Below, piece by piece: positions 55,516 through 64,000 of a stretch of 64,000 nt of DNA (positions are counted from its first letter, which is position 1; every line of letters starts with the position of its first letter). Under the pieces are notes generated by a model. The model did no database searches. It had not been told where the DNA came from and was given only the letters and a program-made list of their open reading frames with translations. The stretch is from Cephalopachus bancanus (lineage: Eukaryota > Chordata > Mammalia > Primates > Tarsiidae). A program made the position numbers and the translations under genes. The stretch spans positions 3,038,001 to 3,102,000 of the forward strand of contig JAPVLO010000097.1 in assembly GCA_027257055.1 (NCBI GenBank), read 5' to 3'.

Positions 55516-56872
55516 CTTTACAATGATATTTCTTATTCTCTTAATTGTCAAAGGATACTTTTCTAATGCAAAACCTGGTTTTCTCATTTTTTCAAGATGA
55601 TGTTTTTATGTCTTATTTATTATTTACATTTTTTAAAGTATGCTATTTTAGATTGCTTTGTAGAACTTGATTAAATTGCATTTAGTAGAAACAACTTTTC
55701 ACAGATGGCTAACTGAGGCACAGAGGCTAAGGGGCTTGCACAAGGTGATTCAACTAGTCTCAATGAATCTGTTCACATTTCCTGACAAGTTTAGTGATCA
55801 ATGTGTTTTTTATGAGATTGTTTCAGATGATGACACATAGTTACAAAATGGTGTCAAATATATGACTGACAGATTTTGCTTTAAAGTTACTTTCATATTC
55901 TTTATTTGTAGTTCTGGACTTCAAGAATCTCAACTAAAATGTATTAACATATTCATTGTGGGGAGAAGGATCAATAAGTTCTCTGACATCAACCACAGAA
56001 AACTGTCTTTGGTACTTCTTAGCTTTCATTTTGCCTTTGTCTTCCAAATTTAATACAATTTCCCCAATGATTAGATACATGGAGGAAAAAAAACCTATGA
56101 TCAAATCACACCAAGTGATTTTTAACATTTCATAAGAAATTAAGGGTCAACTATATATGCGTAGTCCTTATAATTTATTTTTCCATATGGTAGAAATTAC
56201 TTATATTCATCAGGATTTCTGTGAAATGAGTATACCTAAATTGCAAAAGTAAATACATATTTCTGTATCTCTATTTTTATTTCTCTTTTCAGAAAAACTT
56301 ATTACTATGTTCATGCACAGCATTCATTTTCTGTATCCTAAAATTGTTTTTTATAATAAAATCTTATTAGACTAAAATATATTAGGGCAAGAAATGTGGC
56401 TTCTTCAGCTTTACTTCCTCATTAACAAATAAAATGTCTTCAACATAGTCAGTACATAAAAAAGATTTTCGGAGCTAAACTGTTGGATTGTTAAATAGTA
56501 TATCTAAGCACAAAATCCTAACATCTCCATATGGAGTTCTACACCTGAACCCTGATTCTTTTATTTCAATTACCTAGAAAATGGTGTCTATTAAATAGCA
56601 TGTTGTATCATTAATTTCAATGTATCCATAACTTCTCATAATATTTACATTTATTCCTCAATATATTCTTTTGAGAAGTTAAGTGTATTTTCCAGACACT
56701 ATGGTTTAAAATGTGGGATTATATTCTCTGTATTGTATTCCTAATCAGGCATTAAAGTTTTCATTCATTTTTTTCCCATCATTTATTCATTAGTTTGTTA
56801 ATGCTTCAACCACTGAGATTTTTAGTACCAGTAATATGCCAGAATAAATAGCATGTATAAAGGCTAAGGTAT
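55516..56872. other. Mostly unrecognised; one MIR scrap
   Basis: GATGGCTAACTGAGGCACAGAGGCTAAGGGGCTTGCACAAGGTGATTCAACTAG at 55706-55760 is a MIR core fragment. The rest is AT-rich without features. Confidence 0.55.
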
Positions 56873-56886
56873 ACATGGTATTTTTA

Positions 56887-57007
56887 TTGTTATTTTATTT
56901 TATTTTTATTTTTTTGGGTTGGAGTCTCTCTGTGCCCAGGCTGGAATGCAGTGGCACGCTCATGGCCACCGCAGCTTCGACCTGCTGGGTACCAGCAATT
57001 TTTCCAG
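56887..57007 (-). mobile_element. 5'-truncated Alu (reverse)
   Basis: Only the tail and part of the right monomer are present (GGGTTGGAGTCTCTCTGTGCCCAGGCTGG…GACCTGCTGGGTACC). The perfect target duplication CATGGTATTTTTA at 56874-56886 and 57008-57020 shows that it inserted already truncated. Confidence 0.92.
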
Positions 57008-57020
57008 CATGGTATTTTTA

Positions 57021-58065
57021 AAAAGCTGAAATAAAACAAAGATGAACAGCTCAGAATAGAAGAAAGGAATCTGGTTATGAAATGATATTTGAATGGTTGG
57101 TTGGGCTCAGCCCTATGGTGAATTGTAGGATATACTTAAGAATCTGTGCAATGAAGTAATGATGTTGTTTTTTATTATAGAACAACATAAGCCCTTACAA
57201 GTATTTTAAGTCAGAGTATGAGTATGTTGGATTTAATTTTGTAAAGCTCCCTCTGACTCCTTGTTGAGATTATGTTGGTCAAAGAGTTTGTTTTGCAATT
57301 TATGCAAAGGAAAAAAAACGCAGATTATTGTTTGTCATCAAATGATAGCAATGGAGTAGGGTGGTGGTGGTGTTGAATCTCTGAAGTGGTGATTATTTCA
57401 GAAAAAAATAGGATAAAAGAATATACCAAAAATTGTTTTATGACTTCTTTGAGAACAGATGTTTGGGAGGTTTTCAGTTTCCCTCTTCCAACATTAACAC
57501 AAAATCAACTTTCTATGTACATAAATCTTTGACAATCTCTCTCATTACTTTCTTAAGATAAACTCCAATAAGTTAAACTACTGGTGAAGGTATATTGGTA
57601 TTTTTCATATATGTTGGCATATTTTGACTACTTGCTTTCAGAAAAGGTGTAATAATGTGCATTCCCTTCAAGTGAGTGAGAAAATATGTCACAGTATTAA
57701 ATGCTCATTTTGTCAAGCTTTAAATTTTTGCCAAGTTTGTAGTTTAACATAGCCATTATTTTTAGTATACATTTATAAACATATTTTGAGAACTTTTGTC
57801 TTTTTGAATTATATCATTTTTATACTATTAACCAAATATCAATTTTATCTGTGAACTTTTTTTCTAGAGGCTAATTTGTCTTTAGATTTTATGCATTTTT
57901 TAAAATAAACATTTGGTCAATTGTGAACTCAAATCTCATTTATTTCAATAAAGTTTAACTACCTTTACTACCGGATGATAATATAACTGACCCTCTTAAA
58001 ATTCTCTTCTTTTTTTTTCTATAACACTTATCATCATCTAAAATTCTAAATAATTTACATAATTA
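57021..58065. other. No recognisable feature
   Basis: AT-rich. A GTGGTGGTGGTG run lies at 57361. No genes. Confidence 0.5.
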
Positions 58066-58069
58066 TATG

Positions 58070-58210
58070 TATATTAATTATTGTCTCTACCCCTTCCAAA
58101 ATATAAGTTCCATAAGGGCACTGATAACTGCCTTCTTTATTCATTGATGTGTTCTAAACATTTAGAAAATATAAATGTCGATCAATAAATATTTGTTGGA
58201 TAGATTGTAT
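58070..58210 (+). mobile_element. L2 LINE 3' end
   Basis: AATATAAGTTCCATAAGGGCACTGATAACTGCCTTCTTTATTCATTG and CGATCAATAAATATTTGTTGGATAGATTG match the L2 terminus. Confidence 0.78.
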
Positions 58211-58774
58211 GTTTTCTTTTGTCCAGTGGCTTCTTTTGTTGCATGTATCAATAGAACTTTTTGCTACATCTATGAGTCTGACAAATATTAAATACATTTT
58301 AATTATTATAGGCACATATTATTCTTTCAATTACAGTAGAATGATGTAATTTTTTAAACTATTATTGCAATCTTTGCTTGCTTATATAGATAAACTTAAA
58401 AACATGACTTTTCTCTATTTTTACAAAAACTCCTTGAAGTTTTGATCAATATTTTAAAGTTGATGGTATATTTTAACATGTATTTAATTTAGAAATCTAT
58501 TGACACCAAAATTTCCAGAGGCTAGTAGAACAAAACGTTTGTGTTAGACCATAATCTCTTATTCAGATTTTTACAATTTTGCAAACAAGTAAATGAAAAA
58601 ATAAATATTAGGCATTAGAAATAGATAAGAACTAGAAAATACTAATATCCCAATAATTTAGAGAAGGATACCAGAGCCACATTGTTATTTACACTGAATT
58701 CTTTATAAATATTGCCAATTTATGTATAGAAATGAAGTTATCTAAATACAAAATATGTTTTAAGCATACAGATA

Positions 58775-59520
58775 GAAGCTAGATGTGTCTTCATTGTATT
58801 TCCTACTTAAAGTTCTTCAGTAGCTTCCCAGTGTTTTTTTTTTTTTTTTTTTGGAATCGGAGTCTCACTGCTGCCCAGGCTGGAGTGCAATGGCATGCTC
58901 ACAGCCACAGCAACCTCAACCTGTTGGACTCAGGCAATCCTTCTGCCTCAGCCTTCCAAGTAGTTGGAACTATAGTCACACACCACTACACCAAACTAAT
59001 TTTTTGATTTAATGTTGAGGCGAGGTCTCGCCAAGTTGTCCAGGATGATCTCGAAAACTGGACTCAGGCAATCTTCTCGCCTCCCCCTCCCAAAGTGCTG
59101 GAATTACAGGCTTGAGCCACTGCACCCAGTTACTTCTCAGTGTTCTTAAAATAAAATAAAAACTTATCAGCATGGCCTACTGAGTTCAGTGTTATTTAGC
59201 CTCTGACTACTTTTCCAACTTTCTTTGATATTACTGTTCCCTTTGATTACTACTCTCTAGACAAATTGTTCTTTGGTATTATTATTTATATATGCCAAAC
59301 TCTTTCAAATCCCAAGGCCTTTCTACTTGTTATTCAGAAAGGCTTTCCAAGCCGTTATGTCAAAAATAGTCTGTTTTTGTTTTTTTTTTTTAACACTCTA
59401 GTTACTAACTCTTCAACATTTGAGTCTTGGTATTTCCTTCATTACATGCAGCATAATTTGACATTATTATATTTATTTATGTGAAGAGACTATGAAATCT
59501 AGTTACTCCTTAGGGCATAC
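58775..59520 (+). mobile_element. L2 LINE ORF fragment, split by an Alu
   Basis: TTCTTCAGTAGCTTCCCAGTG before the Alu. After it, AATAAAATAAAAACTTATCAGCATGGCCTACTGAGTTCAGTGTTATTTAGCCTCTGACTAC and CTTTCTACTTGTTATTCAGAAAGGC resemble the L2 ORF 3' region (KPLQWLP.../CMAY-like coding in recalled consensus). All frames are broken. Confidence 0.68.
58836..59132 (-). mobile_element. Alu (reverse)
   Basis: GGAATCGGAGTCTCACTGCTGCCCAGGC to GGAATTACAGGCTTGAGCCACTGCACCC. Target duplication CTTCCCAGTGTT / CTTCTCAGTGTT (58824-58835, 59133-59144). Confidence 0.95.
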
Positions 59521-60800
59521 TAAATGATCTGGTAGCTTAACAGTAATTGGCAATTTACCTAATACTCTAAAGTAGAACTTTCAAAAGTGTTTTCTCTTTA
59601 ATCTCTTTAGTCCCTTGTTAACATTTGCCATGAATGTAGTTGAGCTGTCAATTTCTATTTTTCTCTCTTTTGAGTGACTTTTTGTTTCTACTCCTAATGT
59701 TATATAGTTTATTTCCAAGCCATTGTATCTAAACACATCAGATAGAAAATCAGAATTGTCAGGCAAAGATTTCACATCAGCCTTCTCTTTAGTGTACAAT
59801 GGAGTCTATTGTTGGGTGCTCTTGGGTCCAATGTCCTTTCTTCTGATGCATGGCCAATTTGTAAAAGCTTCCAAAGATTGCCCCTTAGATGAGAGCTGTG
59901 AAAGAAAGAGTCACTTTTGGAGAGAAGGGTATTTTGTCAGGCAAAGGAAAACTGCTTGTACTATAGTAAACAAGTTATTTGCTGATAGATGACCAGTGAA
60001 GAGCATAATATAGTAAAGAGCTTAGCTAAGCTCTTCCTTACTGCAATCATGAGAAAGACTTTCAGTCTTTACTAAAGTCAAAGAGTAGTGAGTTAGATAA
60101 TTTTCTGTCCTAATAGCCATTAGACTTTTCAGGCAACTGGACCATAAGACCATAAAACTACATGATTTCTAGCTACATATTTCTTAAATTTCATAAAAAT
60201 GACCAAACAGATCATTTCTGTTGACATCTTCTTTCACAAAGAGGAGACTCATTGTGAATTAAGTTACATTTTTCTCCATCTCAGACGTTAAATTCTGCAG
60301 AGAATTGTTATAAACCACAAAAGAGGCAGTGAGCTTTTTGAGCAAATACTCTTTTCTTTTGTCTTGTTGAGGACTAAGAGTGATTTACCCAAGTGGCAAT
60401 TCAATCGTTAAAGTAGAAGGTACTAGGATGGATATAGAGCTTCGCAAATCTCTTTTGATTTTAAATAAACAAGGGAAGTATGGTAAAGCCACTACTACAA
60501 CAAAATAAAATAAAATAAAATAACCCTAGACTATTCTGTTTTAGTCATGCGAGTAAAATTGCTCCATTGGATATTCAAGAGGGAAGAAAATGTAAATACT
60601 TCCTTATTCAAGTTACAGGTGAAAGACGACAAACCTGAATACACATTTGAAATCTTGGAGATTGATGTGAATTTCTATTGTATATTGTAAAATATTCATC
60701 AACTAATAGGGTAAAAGTGACTCAAATATATCTATATCTTTATCTAGATAGATGAAAAAATACTATTGGAAAGGATAATAAAAGTGGGAAAGATAACAAA
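59521..60800. other. No recognisable feature
   Basis: Slightly less AT-rich than its surroundings. An 89-codon forward frame (59723-59992) shows no family resemblance and is treated as chance. An (AAAAT)n run lies at 60503-60523. Confidence 0.5.
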
Positions 60801-60804
60801 AAGT

Positions 60805-61010
60805 CTTTAGAAGGAAACAGACTTAGATTTAAATCTCTGTCCTGCCAATGTCTATGCCTGAATCTCAGGTTTGGTAGTTTTCCCCTTTGAGTCTTTGTTT
60901 CCTTATATCAAGGTTACAAATTCTCTCATGAAATTTTAAGTTTCGGGAATAGTGACTATAAAATACCAAGAATAGTACCTGACACTCAATATCTGAAAGC
61001 TCTAAAGACA
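60805..61010 (+). mobile_element. MIR
   Basis: ACAGACTTAGATTTAAATCTCTGTCCTGCCAATGTC, TTTTCCCCTTTGAGTCTTTGTTTCC and AATAGTACCTGACACTCAATATCTGAAAGC follow the MIR consensus order. Confidence 0.78.
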
Positions 61011-61247
61011 TCAGAATATAAGGAAATTGCAGGGTTTATTCACCTAATCTCGTTTGCCTTCTAAAATGTTCTGAAATGTATGCACTTAGCTATAGTTCAG
61101 ACATTTCCAGCAGTATCGATCATATTTATCTTTTAATGTAAACAGGTTTTTTTACTCATTTGTTTTAAATTGTCCTTTTAAAACTCTAGACTTTTAAGAA
61201 CTAGACATTGATTCTCTAGACTTTGTTGGTTTTTTTCTAGTTGATTT

Positions 61248-61250
<3 letters not shown>

Positions 61251-61297
<47 letters not shown>
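61251..61297. repeat. (CA)n microsatellite
   Basis: About 23 CA units. Confidence 0.99.
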
Positions 61298-61300
<3 letters not shown>

Positions 61301-61745
61301 TGACCTCACCACAGTGAATATATATGCATGATTATGTTTGGTTCATATTCATTTATTAAAGGATTTTCCAAAGGGTCAAATGTTCTACATTAGTTAATTT
61401 TGTCATTAATTTAGAAAATAACACTGAACAAAATTGTGTTCTTAACACTGGCACACACGTGCGCACACACATCTTAACTTTCATCAAATGCCTTTTGTTT
61501 ATTAACATTAAGACTGAAGATGTTATTTTAAATGTCATTATAGCAGAAGTTATTGAGTTGGAGTAAATGTGTATACATGTGCTATTGTTTATCCAAATAT
61601 AGAGTCTGTTTAGAAGACCACTTGTATTTATTCAATAAGAACTTTATTTACTTTGGAAGACTGCTTGTGTTTATTCAATAAGAACCATTAATTTGTTTTA
61701 AAAATCTTTTTTTGATTATGAAATACAGTAAATATAGACAAGAAA

Positions 61746-62040
61746 AAATTTTTTTTTTTTAGTTGGAGTCTCACTCTGTCACTCAGGCTGGAGGGCAGTG
61801 GCACGCTCCCAGCCACCCCAGCCTTGACCTATTGGGCTCAGGGGATCCTTCTGCCTCAGCCTTCCAAGTAACTGGAACTACAGGCATGTGCTACCATGCC
61901 CGGCTTATTTTTTGATTTATTGTAGAGACAAGGTCTCACCAACTTGCCCAGGCTGGTCTCAATTCCATGGGCTCAGGCAATCCTCTCATCTTGGCCTCCC
62001 AAAGTGTTGGAATTATATGCATAAGCCACTGCGCCCAGCC
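61746..62040 (-). mobile_element. Alu (reverse)
   Basis: TTAGTTGGAGTCTCACTCTGTCACTCAGGC to TTGGAATTATATGCATAAGCCACTGCGCCCAGCC. No clean target duplication seen. Confidence 0.95.
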
Positions 62041-62232
62041 GATAAGAAATATTTTTAAATGTACAGGTCAGTGATTTTTCACAAAGTGAATACCCATATA
62101 ACCACAACTCCACGGAATTACAGAGCATTACTACCATTCAGGTGCCAGCCTTATTCTACCCCAGTCACTACTCATTCCTTCCCACAAAGATAACCACTAT
62201 TCTCACTTGCTTTCTTGACAGTTTTATTCTAT

Positions 62233-62581
62233 TAAAGCAAATTAAGGTTGCCATAACAAAAATTCCATAGACTGGGTCGCTTATATACAACAAAAACTTA
62301 TTTCTCTCAGTTCTAGAGGCTGTGAAAGTCCAGATTTAGACACCAGAAGATTCAGTGTCTGGTGAGGGCCAGCTTTCTCAGACTGCTGTCATCTCACTCT
62401 AACCTCACAAGGCAGAAAAGGTAAGCAGGCCCTCTAGGGTATCTATTATAAGGGCTCTAATACCATTCAGGGAGCTTTCATGACTCAATCACCTCACAAA
62501 GATTTTTCAGTATCTTCAACTTGGGTATTAGGATTTTAACATAGGAATTTGGGGGAAAGAGGCAAACATTCAGATCATAGC
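62233..62581 (-). mobile_element. MLT1-type LTR (reverse)
   Basis: GGTTGCCATAACAAAAATTCCATAGACTGGGTCGC, TTATTTCTCTCAGTTCTAGAGGCTG, AGATTCAGTGTCTGGTGAGGGCC, and TTGGGTATTAGGATTTTAACATAGGAATTTGGGGGAAAGAGGCAAACATTCAGATCATAGCA at the end. Complete-looking. Confidence 0.9.
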
Positions 62582-62770
62582 ACTCCTCAACATGCATCCT
62601 TGGAACAACAGATTTTTTGGTAGTTCTCTGATTTTTGCGGTTTTTTTAAAAACATAGTTAGAACTATAATTTGTATTGTTTTGTAAACAACTTATTTTAA
62701 TACACATTTTAATAAAATTTACCCATGTCATTGCATATATCAATAGGTAGTCCAATTGTTGATCTGAGTT

Positions 62771-62776
62771 CTCTCT

Positions 62777-62813
<37 letters not shown>

Positions 62814-62817
62814 TTCC
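62771..62817. repeat. (TC)n microsatellite
   Basis: TC repeat with one CTCC interruption. Confidence 0.97.
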
Positions 62818-62819
62818 TG

Positions 62820-63835
62820 GTTGATCTCGGTAAAGAATTGAAAAGTTTGTTGACCTTTTCAAATAATCAACTTTTGACTTTATTGATTTTATTGGTTTTC
62901 TGCTTTCTATTTAATTTATTTTCACTTGAATCATTAATATAGCCTTCTTTCTGCTTGACTTAGGTTTAGTTTGCTCTTCTTTTTTCTTTTTAGATTATTC
63001 AAGTGAAAGCTTAGATTTTGATTTCAGATATTTCTCCTTTTCTAATATACATTTACAACTAAAATTTCTAAGAACAACTTTTGCTGCATTCCACATATTT
63101 TATTAATTTTTTGAAATCATAATTCAATTTAAGATATTTTATAATTTTTTGTTAATTTTTTTCCTTTTAGAGTGTTTTGTTTAGACTTGTGTTACTTAAT
63201 TTCAAAATATTTAGAGTTTTCTTGAATTCTTGCTATTATTGTTTTCTAATTTAATATCATTGTGGTCAGAACATGTACTTTTTAAGAATTAGTTAGTCGA
63301 TGCTACTTGGTGAAGATTCCATATTCACTTGCAAATAATTTATACTGCAATTATTGGGTAAAATAGTCTAGACATTCCAACTATTGATATAAAGTTGTTT
63401 GATAGTTATAGTCAAATATTCAGCATCTTTTCTTATGCTTCTATTTATTTGCTTTTTTTTTAATTGCTGGAAGGGAGATAGCAAAATCTTGTATTTTAAC
63501 AGTGAATTTGCTTTTTCCTCGCTTAATTCAGTCAATTTTTCTTAACTGCTCTTTTTAACTTGCACATATAAGATTATATATCTTAAAATATTTACTATTA
63601 TAAAATATTTCCTTTTATCTCTTTGATACTCTTTGTATTGAAATCAACATTTTATGATATTATTATAGCCAGCCTATCTATTTTATATTTAGGGCCTGCA
63701 ATTATATCTTTTCCTGCACATTTATTTTCACAATACTTATCTTTATATTTTAAGTTTTGTTTTTATAAAGAACATGAAGTTGGGACTAGTTTTACTGCAC
63801 AACTGGAATTAAATAGCGTTTACATAGAATATTAA
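62820..63835 (-). mobile_element. Ancient L1M fragment (reverse), ORF2 endonuclease region
   Basis: AACAACTTTTGCTGCATTCCACATATTTTATTAATTTTTTG and AATTTAATATCATTGTGGTCAGAACATGTACTTTTTAAG are the reverse of well-conserved ORF2 stretches following the endonuclease domain. T-rich and full of stops. Confidence 0.8.
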
Positions 63836-63910
63836 TTCAATTATTGTTTAAAGTTTAAAGTATTTGGCATTAACTATTTTGTTTCTCCGTACCTTTCTTC
63901 TTCTTTTTAA

Positions 63911-63945
63911 AATTATTATTATTATTATTATTTATTTATTTTTGA
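63911..63945. repeat. (ATT)n run, tail region of the last Alu
   Basis: ATTATTATTATTATTATT followed by TTTATTTATTTTT. Probably the expanded poly(A) tail of the reverse Alu at the window edge. Confidence 0.85.
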
Positions 63946-64000
63946 GTGGGAATCTCACTCTTGTCGTCCAGCTGGAGTGCAATGGCACAGCTCACAGCCA
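63946..64000 (-). mobile_element. Alu (reverse), cut by the window end
   Basis: GAGTGGGAATCTCACTCTTGTCGTCCAGCTGGAGTGCAATGGC matches the Alu 3' end in reverse. It continues past 64000. Confidence 0.9.

Noticed and set aside
59723..59992. 89-codon forward frame in repeat-poor DNA, possible small gene
   Set aside because: No domain, no family resemblance, no promoter or splice context seen. Frames of this length are expected by chance.

Overview
This window is non-coding mammalian nuclear DNA made almost entirely of nested transposable elements. The Alu copies are dimeric, so the source is a primate. Most of the better-preserved copies (for example 10186-10476, 19300-19591, 26314-26604, 39732-40020, 43671-43965, 48432-48696 and 53074-53374) share unusual bases: a GGCTCGGTGGCTCAGCCTGT start, CTACAATAAATC in the linker and GAGACTCCAACTC before the tail. 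The youngest L1 copies have a 3' UTR unlike the human one. Together these suggest a strepsirrhine (lemur or loris type) primate; that is an inference from recalled repeats, not from a search. I found no intact host protein-coding gene, tRNA, rRNA, CpG island or CRISPR. All recognisable coding sequence belongs to L1 or to one endogenous retrovirus (ERV), and all of it is broken.

Layout. 1-11.9 kb: an L1 3' end split by an ERV class I LTR, a 5'-truncated forward L1 (2320-5445), an old reverse L1, and a younger reverse L1 (7513-10630). The younger L1 has lost the DNA between ORF1 and the middle of ORF2 and is flanked by an about 80 bp duplicated target. 12-32 kb: sparse old repeats (L1M, MIR, L2, MaLR LTRs), AT-rich unique DNA, and a local inverted duplication (27.5/28.3 kb). 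32.8-49.3 kb: one ancient forward L1M, from 5' UTR tandem units to 3' end, opened by later insertions: Alus, MLT1, a Tc1/mariner MITE, a younger L1 tail and a 7.1 kb ERV. 49-64 kb: MIR, L2, Alus, a reverse L1 with an unmutated FADD motif, MLT1, and an L1M fragment running toward the window end.

The highlight is the ERV at 41241-48333. It has the shape of a reverse-transcribed RNA rather than an integrated provirus. It starts at R (about 25-30 bp downstream of the TATA-like box as placed in its own 3' LTR), runs R-U5-PBS-leader-gag-pro-(no recognisable pol)-env tail-PPT-U3-R, and stops 16 bp after AATAAA in an A-rich tract. It is bracketed by a 14 bp direct repeat of host L1 sequence. That is the signature of L1-mediated processed-pseudogene formation on a retroviral transcript. 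Its gag region also carries two different capsid N-terminal domains in series, so the source was apparently a mosaic.
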